DNA of 64,000 nucleotides from Klebsiella terrigena (GTDB lineage Bacteria; Pseudomonadota; Gammaproteobacteria; Enterobacterales; Enterobacteriaceae): NCBI RefSeq assembly GCF_006539725.1, contig NZ_BJNO01000005.1, positions 186,001 to 250,000 of the forward strand, read 5' to 3'. Shown piece by piece: positions 1 to 9,651 of this stretch (position 1 is its first letter; each line of letters starts with the position of its first letter). The notes under the pieces were generated by a model. It saw only the letters and a program-made list of their open reading frames with translations, ran no database searches and was not told where the DNA came from. The position numbers and the translations under genes were made by a program.

Positions 1-489
1 AACCATCTTGCGGATCAGCGCCAGCTGCTGGAAGTCCTTCTCGCCAAAGCAGGCGACGTCCGGCTGCACCAGGTTGAACAGCTTGCTGACGATGGTGGAG
101 ACGCCGCGGAAGTGGCCCGGACGGCTGGCTCCTTCAAGCATGGTCGACAGGCCGGGAACGTCGACGTAGGTCTGGCCTTCAGTACCGTGCGGATAGATCT
201 CCGCCGGAGCCGGTGCGAATACGAAGTCCACTTTGCGTTTGTTCAGCTTCTCGCAATCGTCCTGCAGCGTGCGCGGGTAGCGCGTCAAATCGTCAGGGCG
301 GTCGAACTGCATCGGGTTAACGAAAATGCTGACCACCACGACGTCAGCGCTGGCTTTCGCCTCATCAACCAGCTTCATATGGCCGTCATGCAGGTTGCCC
401 ATGGTGGGAACCAGCGCAATGCGCTTGCCTTCCTGACGTAAACGGCGGATATGCTGACGCAGCAGCGGCAGGGATTCAATAATCAGCAC
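1..489 (-). CDS. panC: Pantothenate synthetase, N-terminal part (cut by window edge)
   Basis: This is the ATP-dependent ligase that joins pantoate and beta-alanine in the last step of pantothenate (vitamin B5) synthesis in the cytoplasm. The 163 residues present start [11 protein letters not shown] and hold the nucleotide-binding signature [10 protein letters not shown] and the stretch VNPMQF, and they match the N-terminal half of E. coli PanC (about 283 residues) almost throughout. The start is taken as GTG at 489-487 because a clean AAGGAG lies just upstream and E. coli PanC begins at the same residue. The C-terminal half lies beyond base 1. It sits 11 bases after panB on the same strand, so the two are probably co-transcribed and translationally close. 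Confidence 0.96.
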   Translation of the reverse strand, partial: MLIIESLPLLRQHIRRLRQEGKRIALVPTMGNLHDGHMKLVDEAKASADVVVVSIFVNPMQFDRPDDLTRYPRTLQDDCEKLNKRKVDFVFAPAPAEIYPHGTEGQTYVDVPGLSTMLEGASRPGHFRGVSTIVSKLFNLVQPDVACFGEKDFQQLALIRKMV

Positions 490-500
490 AACAAGACTCC

Positions 501-1292
501 TTAATGGAAACTGTGTTCTTCGCCCGGATAGACGCCGGACTCCACTTCGGCAATATACTGCCGTACCGCCGCGCGCATGTCGCCTGCTGCGGTGAGGAAA
601 TTTTTAGCGAATTTAGGAATATGGCCGCCGGTGATGCCGAAGGCGTCGTGCATCACGAGGATTTGCCCGTCGGTGACGTTGCCGGCGCCAATGCCGATCA
701 CCGGAATGGTCAGCGCCTCGGTCACGCGCTGGGCCAGCGCCACCGGCACGCACTCCAGCACCAGCAGCTGCGCGCCTGCGGCTTCAAGCGCCAGCGCGTC
801 GTCAAGCAGCGTTTGCGCCGCGTCGCCGCGTCCCTGGACCTTATAGCCGCCAAAAACGTTAACCGACTGCGGCGTCAGGCCAAGATGGCCGCAAACCGGC
901 ACCGCCCGTTCTGCCAGCATTTTTACGGTCTCGGCAAGCCACGCGCCGCCTTCAATCTTGACCATGTTCGCGCCCGCGCGCATCACCACGGCGGCGCTGG
1001 CGAAGGTCTGTTCCGGCGTGGCGTAGGCCATAAACGGCAGGTCGGCGAGCAGCAGGCAGGACGGAGCGCCGCGGCGTACCGCCTGAGTGTGATAGGCAAT
1101 GTCTTCAACCGTCACCGGCAGCGTGGAGTCGTGGCCCTGTACCGTCATGCCCAGCGAGTCGCCAACCAGCATCACGTTAATGCCCTCATCGGCAAACAGC
1201 TTTGCGAAGCTATAGTCGTAGGCGGTGATGGTGGCGAAGCGCTTCTTCTCCTGTTTGCATTTCTGCAGCAGGGCAATAGTGGTCGGTTTCAT
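501..1292 (-). CDS. panB: 3-methyl-2-oxobutanoate hydroxymethyltransferase
   Basis: PanB adds a hydroxymethyl group from 5,10-methylene-THF to alpha-ketoisovalerate, giving ketopantoate, the first committed step to pantothenate. The 263 residues match the family length (264 in E. coli). The metal-binding aspartate of VGDSLGM is at residue 45, as in E. coli, and further conserved blocks are [21 protein letters not shown] and [13 protein letters not shown], the barrel of the phosphoenolpyruvate/ketopantoate hydroxymethyltransferase fold. The ATG at 1292 is preceded by AGGAAA. panC follows directly, so this is a panBC unit. A sigma-70-like promoter lies about 40 bases upstream. Confidence 0.97.
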   Translation of the reverse strand: MKPTTIALLQKCKQEKKRFATITAYDYSFAKLFADEGINVMLVGDSLGMTVQGHDSTLPVTVEDIAYHTQAVRRGAPSCLLLADLPFMAYATPEQTFASAAVVMRAGANMVKIEGGAWLAETVKMLAERAVPVCGHLGLTPQSVNVFGGYKVQGRGDAAQTLLDDALALEAAGAQLLVLECVPVALAQRVTEALTIPVIGIGAGNVTDGQILVMHDAFGITGGHIPKFAKNFLTAAGDMRAAVRQYIAEVESGVYPGEEHSFH

Positions 1293-1327
1293 AACGTTTC
1301 CTGATGATGAAAGTCATATTAACCGGC

Positions 1328-1355
1328 ATTCTAACAGCAGCACTGGAGGGGGCAA
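1328..1355 (-). promoter_or_regulatory. Putative sigma-70 promoter of panBC
   Basis: On the minus strand TTGCCC (1355-1350) and TAGAAT (1333-1328) are separated by 16 bases, in the 117-base gap between folK and panB. The placement suits a separate panBC transcript. This is a motif match only; a start-site map would decide it. Confidence 0.45.
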
Positions 1356-1409
1356 CGGTTTTAGGCAACCGATAACGACGATCGCCGGAATTGCTAAAAG
1401 CAGCGGGGA

Positions 1410-1889
1410 CTACCAGAGAGCGGGTTTGTCGGCAGCGAGCTGGGTCAGTACGCTGCGTAACGCGACGCCGTCAGGAAAATGGAGTTCGGGGGCAATCTCA
1501 AACAGCGGCCACAGCATAAAGCCGCGGTTTTTCATATCGTAATGCGGCACCGTCAGGCGCTCGCTGTCGATGACCTGCTCGCCAAACAGCATGATATCGA
1601 GATCGAGCGTGCGCGGACCCCAGCGTTCGGCCTTGCGTTCGCGGCCCTGCTGCAGCTCGATGCGCTGGGTATTATCCAGCAGCGCTTCTGCGGCAAGCCC
1701 GGTCTCCAGTGCGACGGCGGCGTTAAGGTAGTCAGGCTGATCCTGCGGCCCCAGCGGCGGCGTGCGGTAGAAAGAGGAGACGGCGACGATCCGGCTATTG
1801 GGGATCTCCGCCAGCGCGGCAACGGCAGCATTAACCTGCTCCAGAGGAGCGGCCAGATTGCTGCCGAGGGCGATAAAGGCGAGCGTCAT
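1410..1889 (-). CDS. folK: 6-hydroxymethyl-7,8-dihydropterin pyrophosphokinase
   Basis: HPPK transfers pyrophosphate from ATP to 6-hydroxymethyl-dihydropterin in folate synthesis. The product has 159 residues, the same as E. coli FolK. The mobile-loop segment [17 protein letters not shown] and the magnesium-binding stretch [13 protein letters not shown] (aspartates 96 and 98) are intact. The ATG at 1889 overlaps the pcnB stop as ATGA, so folK translation is probably coupled to pcnB, as in E. coli. No odd residue was seen. Confidence 0.97.
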   Translation of the reverse strand: MTLAFIALGSNLAAPLEQVNAAVAALAEIPNSRIVAVSSFYRTPPLGPQDQPDYLNAAVALETGLAAEALLDNTQRIELQQGRERKAERWGPRTLDLDIMLFGEQVIDSERLTVPHYDMKNRGFMLWPLFEIAPELHFPDGVALRSVLTQLAADKPALW

Positions 1890-3280
1890 GCGCCGCCCGG
1901 GCGCGGGGCGCGTTTGCGTGGTCGACGATGACGGCGGCGCGGCGCCGGCTCTTCATCGAGCTCGTTAAGCATATCTTTTTGATCCGGCGGCGGAGCAACC
2001 TGGAACTCGCCCCACCATTTGGTCAGGCGCAGCAGCTCACCATTTTTTTCAGCACCGGCGCGCAGCTCAAGCAGATCGTACGCGGCGCGGAATTTCGGAT
2101 GCTCCATCAGCTTCCACGCGCGTTTGCCCTGGCGGCGGGACATCCGCAGCTGCAGCTGCCAGATATCGCGAACCAGCGTAGTGATGCGCTTTGGAATCGC
2201 CAGCGTACGGCAGGCTTCGTCCAGCACGTCGTTCATCGCCAGCAGGAAGGCGTCGTTGTACGCCAGACCGCTCTCCTGGGTAATTTTCTGCGCCATTTCC
2301 AGCAGCGGATACCAGAACATCACCGCAAACAGGAACGCCGGGTTAACGCGCATATCGTTATGGATGCGGTTATCAGTGTTCTTCAGTACCTGGGTGATGA
2401 TGTGCTCCATCGGGCTATCGCCGCGCTCGGTAAAGTAGCGGGTGATGGTCGGGAACAGCGGCTGGAACAGATTGTATTCGCGCAGCAGCATATAGGTATC
2501 AAAACCGTAGCCCGCCTGCAGCAGCTTGAGCACTTCTTCAAACAGACGCGCCGGAGGCACGTCGTGAAGCAGCGCCGCCAGGCGTGGGATCGGCTCGGCG
2601 CTTTCCGCGCTGATGCTCATATTGAGCTTGGCGGCAAAGCGCACCGCGCGCAGCATGCGTACCGGATCTTCGCGGTAGCGGGTTTCCGGATCGCCAATCA
2701 GGCGGATAACGCCATCCTGCATATCCTTCATGCCGCCAACGTAATCGCGGACGGTAAAGTCGGCCACGCTGTAGTAAAGGCTGTTAATGGTGAAGTCGCG
2801 GCGCTGGGCATCTTCTTCGATGGAGCCGAAGATGTTGTCGCGCAGCAGCATGCCGTTCTGGCCGAGCTGCGAGGTGACGCGATCGGTGGTATGCCCTTCG
2901 TGGTGACCGCGGAAGGTGGCGACTTCGATAATCTCCGGCCCGAACATGACGTGAGCCAGGCGGAAACGGCGGCCGACCAGGCGGCAGTTGCGGAACAGTT
3001 TACGTACCTGATCCGGGGTCGCGCTGGTGGTGACGTCGAAATCTTTCGGCTTCTTGCCAAGCAGGAGGTCGCGTACGCCACCGCCGACGAGATAGGCTTC
3101 GTAGCCCGCCTTGTTCAGTCGATAGAGCACCTTGAGGGCATTATCACTGATATCTTTGCGGGAAATTGCATGCTGTTCGCGCGGGATAACCGTCATATGC
3201 GTTTGTTCGACGGCGGCTTCTGCCTCGCGCTCCTCACGGCTTAGCACCTTACGGCAAAAATTAGCGACTCGGGTAAAAAT
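1886..3280 (-). CDS. pcnB: Poly(A) polymerase I, AUU start codon
   Basis: PAP I adds 3' poly(A) tails to RNAs and so promotes their decay; it also sets the copy number of ColE1-type plasmids through RNA I decay. The nucleotidyltransferase domain (about residues 60-200) carries [10 protein letters not shown] and the catalytic aspartates 80 and 82 in KDFDV, then RRDFT near 162; a basic tail ([13 protein letters not shown]) ends the protein. The first ATG/GTG-type start in frame is GTG at 3247. However, the reading frame continues upstream as [10 protein letters not shown], exactly as in E. coli, and begins with ATT at 3280-3278 behind a GAGGTG Shine-Dalgarno. E. coli pcnB is known to use AUU as a weak start. 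I therefore take the 464-residue form. folK overlaps its 3' end. Confidence 0.93.
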   Translation of the reverse strand: MFTRVANFCRKVLSREEREAEAAVEQTHMTVIPREQHAISRKDISDNALKVLYRLNKAGYEAYLVGGGVRDLLLGKKPKDFDVTTSATPDQVRKLFRNCRLVGRRFRLAHVMFGPEIIEVATFRGHHEGHTTDRVTSQLGQNGMLLRDNIFGSIEEDAQRRDFTINSLYYSVADFTVRDYVGGMKDMQDGVIRLIGDPETRYREDPVRMLRAVRFAAKLNMSISAESAEPIPRLAALLHDVPPARLFEEVLKLLQAGYGFDTYMLLREYNLFQPLFPTITRYFTERGDSPMEHIITQVLKNTDNRIHNDMRVNPAFLFAVMFWYPLLEMAQKITQESGLAYNDAFLLAMNDVLDEACRTLAIPKRITTLVRDIWQLQLRMSRRQGKRAWKLMEHPKFRAAYDLLELRAGAEKNGELLRLTKWWGEFQVAPPPDQKDMLNELDEEPAPRRRHRRPRKRAPRPGGA

Positions 3281-3459
3281 GTTGCACCTCGTAGTGTCAG
3301 ACTGACTTCAGGACCAAAAAGCTACTCTATGGACTTCAGATTGCAGCGCGGCGACAGGCTTGTGGGCTCCCGGTGGCATAGAAAGCTATGTAACCTGGGC
3401 GGACAAATGCGGCTATCGCAGCGGCAACGTGTAAGGCGACGAGTAAAAATTGCGGCTAA

Positions 3460-4341
3460 TCATAGCTCAGCGGGAGCCATTTGAGAATGCTGGATTTTTT
3501 CGGGTTTCCAGTTCACTACCGCCTGCTTGAGTAAATCATCGATACTCAACGCGCGCCATTCCTGCTCAACGTCCTGATTAAGAAACATTAGCGCCCGTAT
3601 AATTTCCGGGCGCGGATCGCCTTCCGGCAGCGCCGGGGCGTGATTTTGTTTGGAGAGTTTATTCCCCTCGGCGTTCAGCGCCAGCGGCAGATGCAGGTAA
3701 TCCGGCGCCTGCCAGCCAAAGTGCTGGTAGAGCGAAATCTGCCGCACCGTAGGCTCAATAAGATCGGCGCCGCGGACTATCTCACTTACGCCCTGGAAAC
3801 GATCGTCCACCACCACCGCAAGATTATAGGCGAACAGGCCGTCGCGGCGGTGGATAATAAAATCTTCGCGCGCCAAAGGCTCGTCGGCAACCAGGGTTCC
3901 GCGCAGCTGGTCATAAAACTCAAGCACCGGTCGCGTCTGGCGTATGCGCAGCGCGGCGTCCTGTGCCGGCAGCCGCAGGTCGCGACAGTGGCCGTCATAG
4001 ATGCCGCCAACGGCGTGAATCCGCGCGCGGGTGCAGGTGCAGTAATAGCACAGCCCCTGCTCATGCAGCCAGGCAAGGTGCTCCCGGTAGGCTTCGTGGC
4101 GCTGTGACTGCCACAGCACGTCGCCATCCCAGTGCAGCCCGTAACGCTCGAGCTGGCGCAGAATGGTGTCGGCGGCGCCGGGAGCTTCCCGCGGCGGGTC
4201 GATATCCTCAATGCGTACGTGCCAGATGCCGTTTTTTGCCCGCGCCTGGAGATAGCTGCCGAGTGCGGCAATCAGGGAGCCGAAATGGAGTTCGCCGGAG
4301 GGTGAGGGGGCAAAGCGGCCTGTATAGCGTGAATCATTCAT
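3460..4341 (-). CDS. gluQ: Glutamyl-Q tRNA(Asp) synthetase
   Basis: GluQ-RS activates glutamate and attaches it to the queuosine base at position 34 of tRNA(Asp), not to a tRNA 3' end. It is a paralogue of the glutamyl-tRNA synthetase catalytic core without an anticodon-binding domain, which fits the 293-residue length (E. coli 298). The HIGH-like HFGS is at residues 19-22 and the KMSKS-like KLSKQ is near 230. A zinc site is suggested by CTCTRARI and YDGHC. It lies downstream of dksA on the same strand, separated by a hairpin. Its C-terminus differs from that of E. coli, which is normal for this family. Confidence 0.96.
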   Translation of the reverse strand: MNDSRYTGRFAPSPSGELHFGSLIAALGSYLQARAKNGIWHVRIEDIDPPREAPGAADTILRQLERYGLHWDGDVLWQSQRHEAYREHLAWLHEQGLCYYCTCTRARIHAVGGIYDGHCRDLRLPAQDAALRIRQTRPVLEFYDQLRGTLVADEPLAREDFIIHRRDGLFAYNLAVVVDDRFQGVSEIVRGADLIEPTVRQISLYQHFGWQAPDYLHLPLALNAEGNKLSKQNHAPALPEGDPRPEIIRALMFLNQDVEQEWRALSIDDLLKQAVVNWKPEKIQHSQMAPAEL

Positions 4342-4358
4342 GGTCTATAGAGCATGTA

Positions 4359-4377
4359 GGCGGGAGAAACTCCCGCC
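4359..4377 (-). terminator. Hairpin between dksA and gluQ
   Basis: A perfect 8-base-pair stem (GGCGGGAG with CTCCCGCC) and a 3-base loop sit 22 bases after the dksA stop and just before gluQ. No T tract follows on the minus strand, so it would be a poor intrinsic terminator and may act as an attenuator or processing site. In Shigella a terminator between dksA and gluQ is reported to limit gluQ expression. The gluQ Shine-Dalgarno region lies immediately beyond. Confidence 0.5.
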
Positions 4378-4399
4378 GGAGATACGATAGCGAAGTGGA

Positions 4400-4855
4400 T
4401 CAGCCTGCCATCTGTTTTTCGCGAATTTCCGCCAGAGTTTTGCAATCGATGCACAGATCTGCGGTCGGACGCGCTTCCAGACGGCGAATGCCGATCTCAA
4501 CGCCACAGGATTCACAAAAGCCGAAATCTTCGTCTTCGACTTTCTTCAGTGTTTTCTCGATCTTTTTGATGAGTTTACGTTCGCGATCGCGGTTACGCAG
4601 CTCCAGGCTGAACTCTTCTTCCTGAGCGGCACGGTCTACCGGGTCCGGGAAGTTAGCAGCTTCATCCTGCATGTGTGTTACGGTGCGATCCACTTCATCC
4701 CTGAGTTGATTACGCCATGCTTCAAGAATACGCTTGAAGTGCGCTAGCTGGGCTTCGTTCATATACTCTTCGCCCGGCTTCTCTTGGTACGGCTCCACCC
4801 CAGCGATGGCGAGAATACTCAGGGACGATGTTTTACGGTTTTGCCCTTCTTGCAT
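4400..4855 (-). CDS. dksA: RNA polymerase-binding transcription factor DksA
   Basis: DksA enters the RNA polymerase secondary channel and, with ppGpp, represses rRNA promoters and activates amino-acid promoters. The 151-residue product begins [10 protein letters not shown], as in E. coli; the in-frame ATG 18 bases further upstream (4873) is disfavoured because the E. coli start is exact. The coiled-coil tip aspartates are at 71 and 74 ([10 protein letters not shown]). The C4 zinc finger is formed by CESC and CIDC, 17 residues apart. It is the first gene of a likely dksA-gluQ transcript, and the 152-base gap to sfsA should hold its promoter. Confidence 0.98.
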   Translation of the reverse strand: MQEGQNRKTSSLSILAIAGVEPYQEKPGEEYMNEAQLAHFKRILEAWRNQLRDEVDRTVTHMQDEAANFPDPVDRAAQEEEFSLELRNRDRERKLIKKIEKTLKKVEDEDFGFCESCGVEIGIRRLEARPTADLCIDCKTLAEIREKQMAG

Positions 4856-5007
4856 GTTGCTTCTCCTTAACACGCACTATCGATCCCCATGGTGGGGGAA
4901 AAATCAGGCCGCTATAAATAGCAGATGCTTTTCCGGATAGCAATTATCTAAACGTTACACTTGACAACCCTGTGAAGAAAAGCGTATTTGCGCTCGCGAC
5001 CCGGACA

Positions 5008-5736
5008 CTATTTAGCCGTTTGTTTACCGGGAGTTAACACCACGGTAATCGGCTTATTCAGAGTCATCATCTCGGTAGAAAGTTCCGCTTTATATGCGAG
5101 AATTTCAACCCCCTTGGTTTGCGCTTCAATCAATAGCTGTGCGTATCTGGCATCAATGTGGTGAGCGGGAGAGAAACGGTCGATCGCCGAATGCAGCACG
5201 GCGAATAAAATCACGGCCCGATCGCCGGCTGCCGCCACGCCCATCAGCTCCCGCAGGTGCTTCTGGCCGCGCTCGGTGACCGCATCGGGGAAATAACCGC
5301 TCTCTTTCTCCGCTAACGTAACCGATTTCACTTCAATATAGCAGTTTTGTCGTTCTTCTGCCTGTAACATAATATCGATGCGGCTGTTCTCTCCGCCATA
5401 TTTCACTTCACTTTTCAGCGTGTTATAGCCAGAAAGCTCGCTAATATTCCCCGCCAGTATCGCCTCTTTTGCCAGCGTATTGGCACGTAAAGTATTCACG
5501 CAAATCGTCGCGCCCTGCTGGGTTTCGGTTAATTCCCAGGTATGTGCATACTTGCGCTTCAGGTTATCGGAGGTGGAATACCAGACGGTATCGCCGGCCG
5601 TCGCGCAGCCGGTCATCGCCCCGGTGTTCGGGCAGTGCAGGGTCAGCTCGCGTCCGTCGGGGGTCACCACGTCGGCCAGAAATCGTTTGTAACGTTTAAT
5701 CAGAACGGCGGACCGTAGCGGTGGGGTGAACAGCAT
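5008..5736 (-). CDS. sfsA: Sugar fermentation stimulation protein A
   Basis: SfsA is a conserved protein of uncertain function; in E. coli its overexpression stimulates maltose use together with CRP, and it was described as DNA-binding. The product has 242 residues (E. coli 234), with the extra residues at the C-terminus. Conserved blocks are [29 protein letters not shown] and the pair SRIDIML / YIEVKSVTL, which resembles the D...ExK core of PD-(D/E)XK nucleases. The ATG at 5736 shares one base with the thpR stop (TGATG), so the two are coupled. The name is secure; the biochemical activity is not known. Confidence 0.95.
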   Translation of the reverse strand: MLFTPPLRSAVLIKRYKRFLADVVTPDGRELTLHCPNTGAMTGCATAGDTVWYSTSDNLKRKYAHTWELTETQQGATICVNTLRANTLAKEAILAGNISELSGYNTLKSEVKYGGENSRIDIMLQAEERQNCYIEVKSVTLAEKESGYFPDAVTERGQKHLRELMGVAAAGDRAVILFAVLHSAIDRFSPAHHIDARYAQLLIEAQTKGVEILAYKAELSTEMMTLNKPITVVLTPGKQTAK

Positions 5737-6272
5737 CAGCTCTCCTCGTTGAAGGGGTAACGTTCCAGCGCGGTATAGCGGGTACGTCCGCGGGCAAAGC
5801 TGGATTCATAAAGTACAAATTCGCGCACCGCAAACGTCCAGCTGAAGCCGGGCGGCGGGATGGGCACCGCGCTGCGGGCATCGCGCAGCAGGGTGATATG
5901 CGGATGGAACGGCTGCGGGCTTTGATAGCAGCCGCTGCGGGCCGCCTGCGCGCGCAGCATTCCGGCCAGCTGCAGCACGCCGCGCGGCGGCTGGCGCGTA
6001 CCGAGCCACACCACCCGCGAACGCAGCCACTGTCCGGCATCGTCGAGGGTCAGCGTAAAGCCGGGCTGGCGAATGCGTCCCGCCAGTGCCGCCAGCGCGC
6101 GCTGCTTATCCGCGCTGACCTCGCCAAGAAACGCCAGCGTCAGGTGCAGATTGGCTTTTGCTACCGGCCTGCCGGCGTCATCCGGGAAGCTCAGGGCGCG
6201 CCAGTCGACGATCCGCTGCTGCACCTCTTCAGGCAGTTCAAGGGCGAAAAACAGCCTTTTCGGCTCGGACAT
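5736..6272 (-). CDS. thpR: RNA 2',3'-cyclic phosphodiesterase
   Basis: ThpR (formerly LigT) belongs to the 2H phosphoesterase superfamily. It hydrolyses RNA 2',3'-cyclic phosphates and can form 2'-5' RNA linkages in vitro. The 178-residue product carries the two defining HxTx motifs: HLTL at 43-46 and HITL at 125-128. The start ATG at 6272 gives [14 protein letters not shown], in line with E. coli. It is the promoter-proximal gene of thpR-sfsA and is divergent from hrpB across a 127-base gap. Confidence 0.95.
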   Translation of the reverse strand: MSEPKRLFFALELPEEVQQRIVDWRALSFPDDAGRPVAKANLHLTLAFLGEVSADKQRALAALAGRIRQPGFTLTLDDAGQWLRSRVVWLGTRQPPRGVLQLAGMLRAQAARSGCYQSPQPFHPHITLLRDARSAVPIPPPGFSWTFAVREFVLYESSFARGRTRYTALERYPFNEES

Positions 6273-6399
6273 GATAAATACCCGGTAATCATTTCAGTGC
6301 GATGAATTTCAACCTGCAGCGGATCTGCAACGCGAAAGACGACAAGTCAGGCGTGATGCTACAATGCCTGCCCTTGAATGTTAAGCCCTGGAGCCTTTC

Positions 6400-8844
6400 G
6401 TGTCCTCATTGCCGGTTGCCGCCGTCCTCCCCGAACTTCTCTGTGCTCTGCAGCAGGCGCCGCAGGTGCTGCTCAATGCGCCAACCGGTGCCGGTAAATC
6501 GACCTGGCTGCCGCTGCAAATCCTCGCGGCGGGCCAGATCGACGGGCGCATTATTCTGCTGGAACCGCGCCGGCTGGCGGCACGCAACGTCGCACAGCGG
6601 CTGGCCGAACTGCTGGGCGAGAAGCCGGGCGATACCGTGGGCTACCGGATGCGTGCGGACACCTGCGTCGGACCAAATACCCGAATCGAAGTGGTCACCG
6701 AGGGGATCCTGACGCGCACGCTCCAGCACGATCCCGAGCTGACGGGCGTGGGTCTGGTGATCCTCGATGAGTTCCACGAGCGCAGCCTGCAGGCGGATCT
6801 GGCCCTCGCCCTGCTGCTCGACGTGCAGCAGGGCCTGCGCGACGATCTCAAGCTGCTGATTATGTCGGCGACGCTGGATAACGATCGCCTGCAGCGGATG
6901 CTGCCGCAGGCGCCGGTGGTTACCTCCGCCGGCCGGGCCTTCCCGGTGGAGAAGCGCTATCAGGCGCTCGCCGCGCACCAGCGCTTTGATGAGGCGGTGG
7001 CGATAGCCGCCGCCGAGCTGCTGCGCCAGGAGAGCGGGTCGATGCTGCTGTTTCTCCCCGGCGTCGGCGAAATTCAGCGGGTGCAGGAGCAGCTGGCCGG
7101 GCGGGTGGCTGACGATGTGGCTATCTGTCCTCTGTACGGGGCGCTGCCGCTGAGCGAGCAGCGAAAGGCGATTCTGCCGGCGGCGCAGGGGATGCGCAAG
7201 GTGGTGCTGGCGACCAATATTGCCGAAACCAGCCTGACCATTGAGGGGATTCGGCTGGTGGTGGATAGCGCCCAGGAGCGGGTTGCCCGCTTTGACGCCC
7301 GCACCGGCTTAACCCGCCTGATAACCCAGCGCATCAGCCAGGCCTCCATGACCCAACGCGCCGGCCGCGCCGGGCGTCTTGAGCCCGGAATTTGCCTGCA
7401 CCTGATCGCGAAAGAGCAGGCGGAGCGCGCGGCGGCGCAGAGCGACCCCGAGATCCTGCAAAGCGATCTGTCGTCGCTGCTGCTGGAGCTGCTGCAGTGG
7501 GGATGCCAGGATCCCGCCGAACTCCGCTGGCTGGATCTGCCGCCGGAGATCAACCTGGCAGCGGCCCGGCGTCTGCTGACGGCGCTCTCCGCGCTGGAGG
7601 GCGGCAGGCTCTCGGCGCGCGGGCGGAAGATGGCCGCGCTGGGCAACGATCCGCGCCTTGCGGCGATGCTGATTGCGGCGGACTCTCCCGATGCGGCGGC
7701 AACGGCGGCTAAGCTGGCGGCGATCCTCGAAGAGCCGCCGCGCGGCGCGAATAGCGATCTTGGTTCGGCGTTTGCCCGCCAGCAGCCCGGCTGGCAGCAG
7801 CGGGCGCAGCAGCTGCTGAAGCGCCTCGGCGGCCGCGCGGGCCATCCCGACGCCCAGCGCGTGCCGGCGCTGCTGGCACCGGCCTTTGCCGACCGGATCG
7901 CCCGCCGACGCGGCCAGGAGGGGCGCTACCAGCTGGCCAACGGCATGGGGGCGATGCTTAACGCCGATGACGCGCTTGGACGCCATGAGTGGCTGATTGC
8001 GCCTCTGCTGCTGCAGGGGAGCTCGTCACCTGATGCGCGCATTTTACTTGCGCAGCCGCTGGATATTACCGCGCTGCTGGAGCAGCTGCCGGATCTGGCG
8101 CAGCGCTCCGATACCGTGGAGTGGGATGAGGCCCAGGGAACGCTGAAGGCCTGGCGCCGCACCTGTATCGGCCAGCTGGTCATCAAAACTCAGCCGCTGG
8201 CAAAGCCGTCGGAAGAGGAGCTGCACCGGGCGATGCTCAACGGCATTCGCGAGAAGGGCCTCAGCGTGCTGAACTGGACGGCGGAGGCGGAGCAGCTCCG
8301 TCTGCGCCTGCACTGCGCGGCGCAGTGGCTGCCGGAGGAGGCGTGGCCGGCGGTGGATGAGACCTCGCTGCTGGCAACGCTGGAGGCGTGGCTGCTGCCG
8401 CAAATGAGCGGGGTGCACTCGCTGCGCGCGCTCAGGGCGCTGGATATTCGCCAGGCGCTGCAAAACTGGCTGCCGTGGCCGCTGCGTCAGAAGCTCGATA
8501 GCGAGCTGCCAACCCACTACGTCGTGCCGACCGGCAGCCGGATCGCCATTCGCTACCACGAGGAAAACCCGCCGGCGCTGGCGGTGCGTATGCAGGAGAT
8601 GTTTGGCGAAGCGACGACTCCGACCATTGCTCAGGGCCGGATGGCGCTGGTGCTGGAGCTGCTGTCACCCGCCCAGCGCCCGCTGCAGATCACCCGCGAT
8701 CTCAGCGCCTTCTGGCAGGGGGCCTATCGGGAAGTGCAAAAAGAGATGAAGGGACGCTACCCCAAACACGTCTGGCCGGACGATCCGGCAAACGCCGCGG
8801 CGACCCGGCGCACCAAAAAGTATGCGCCGCCGGGATCGCGCTGA
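6400..8844 (+). CDS. hrpB: ATP-dependent RNA helicase HrpB (DEAH box)
   Basis: HrpB is a DEAH-box-type helicase of unclear physiological substrate. The 814 residues start SSLPVAAVLPELL behind a GTG at 6400, as in E. coli. In order are seen: motif I APTGAGKSTW, EPRRLAARN, motif II DEFHERS, motif III SATLD, the second RecA-like domain with ATNIAETSLTI, motif VI QRAGRAGR, and the long HrpB-specific C-terminal region ending near WPDDPAN. It stands alone on the plus strand and converges with pulO, with only 6 bases between the two stop codons. This makes hrpB the left boundary of the pul insertion. Confidence 0.96.
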   Translation: MSSLPVAAVLPELLCALQQAPQVLLNAPTGAGKSTWLPLQILAAGQIDGRIILLEPRRLAARNVAQRLAELLGEKPGDTVGYRMRADTCVGPNTRIEVVTEGILTRTLQHDPELTGVGLVILDEFHERSLQADLALALLLDVQQGLRDDLKLLIMSATLDNDRLQRMLPQAPVVTSAGRAFPVEKRYQALAAHQRFDEAVAIAAAELLRQESGSMLLFLPGVGEIQRVQEQLAGRVADDVAICPLYGALPLSEQRKAILPAAQGMRKVVLATNIAETSLTIEGIRLVVDSAQERVARFDARTGLTRLITQRISQASMTQRAGRAGRLEPGICLHLIAKEQAERAAAQSDPEILQSDLSSLLLELLQWGCQDPAELRWLDLPPEINLAAARRLLTALSALEGGRLSARGRKMAALGNDPRLAAMLIAADSPDAAATAAKLAAILEEPPRGANSDLGSAFARQQPGWQQRAQQLLKRLGGRAGHPDAQRVPALLAPAFADRIARRRGQEGRYQLANGMGAMLNADDALGRHEWLIAPLLLQGSSSPDARILLAQPLDITALLEQLPDLAQRSDTVEWDEAQGTLKAWRRTCIGQLVIKTQPLAKPSEEELHRAMLNGIREKGLSVLNWTAEAEQLRLRLHCAAQWLPEEAWPAVDETSLLATLEAWLLPQMSGVHSLRALRALDIRQALQNWLPWPLRQKLDSELPTHYVVPTGSRIAIRYHEENPPALAVRMQEMFGEATTPTIAQGRMALVLELLSPAQRPLQITRDLSAFWQGAYREVQKEMKGRYPKHVWPDDPANAAATRRTKKYAPPGSR

Positions 8845-8850
8845 GGCCGG

Positions 8851-9651
8851 CTACCACGCCTGGGTCCACAAAAACAGGCCGCCGCCGGCCAGCGCCAGCC
8901 AGGGACCGAAGGCCAGCGGCCTATCCAGCGGCTGGTGGGTCAGCCGCCGCAGCACCAGGGTGCAGATAAGCCCGCTGGCCGAGGCCAGCAGCAGCGTATG
9001 CGGCAGCGCCTGCCAGCCAGACCACGCGCCGAGCGCCGCCAGCAGCTTAAAATCGCCGTACCCCAGCGCCTCCTTGCCGGTCAGCAGCCGAAAGACCCAG
9101 TACACTACCCAGAGCGACACGTACCCTGCCATCGCGCCGATCACCGCCTCCGTCAGCGGCACAAACGTCGCATCGAGATTAAACAGCAGCCCGGCCCACA
9201 GCAGCGGCAGCGTCAGGCGGTCGGGGAGCAGCTGCGTCCTGGCGTCGATGATGGCCAGCACCAGCAGGGTGGAGAGCAGCCCCAGCCCGCCCAGCAGCGC
9301 GAAACCCGGATTCAGCAGATACCCGGCGAGCACAAACAGCAGCCCGCAGAAGAGCTCGGTCAGCGGATAGCGGCGTGAAATCGGCCGCGCGCAGCAGCGG
9401 GAGCGCCCCTTCAGCAGCAGGAAGCTGAACAGCGGGACGTTATCCCGCCAGGCAACGGGCTGCCGGCACTGCGGGCAGAACGACGGCGGAAAGCTCAGGC
9501 TGAGCCGCTCCTGGCCCTCCTCGGCCATTAACATCAGCGGCAGCCGGTAGATAACGACGTTAAAAAAGCTGCCGAAGCACAGACCGAAAATAAACAAAAA
9601 ACCGCCCCATATCAGGGGGAACTGCAGTGAAAATGCGGCAAGTAGCGTCAT
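8851..9651 (-). CDS. pulO: Prepilin peptidase / N-methyltransferase PulO
   Basis: PulO is the inner-membrane aspartic protease that cleaves the leader of the pseudopilins PulG-K after glycine and methylates the new N-terminus. It is hydrophobic throughout with about eight membrane segments. The cytoplasmic loop has a CPQC motif and a second cysteine group (RCCARP). The catalytic aspartates are the one in AIIDARTQLLPD and the one in GYGDFKLLAALGAW (GxGD). I take ATG 9651 (266 residues), which overlaps the pulN stop as ATGA and has GGAG five bases upstream; an ATG at 9672 would add seven residues. It is the last gene of the pulC-O chain. Confidence 0.94.
   Translation of the reverse strand: MTLLAAFSLQFPLIWGGFLFIFGLCFGSFFNVVIYRLPLMLMAEEGQERLSLSFPPSFCPQCRQPVAWRDNVPLFSFLLLKGRSRCCARPISRRYPLTELFCGLLFVLAGYLLNPGFALLGGLGLLSTLLVLAIIDARTQLLPDRLTLPLLWAGLLFNLDATFVPLTEAVIGAMAGYVSLWVVYWVFRLLTGKEALGYGDFKLLAALGAWSGWQALPHTLLLASASGLICTLVLRRLTHQPLDRPLAFGPWLALAGGGLFLWTQAW

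Noticed and set aside
504-1304. 266-residue open frame opposite panB
   Set aside because: Antisense shadow of a well-identified gene, with low-complexity His/Arg/Gln content.
1928-3244. 438-residue open frame on the plus strand opposite pcnB
   Set aside because: It mirrors pcnB codon by codon, has no family resemblance or ribosome-binding site, and is expected in GC-rich coding DNA.
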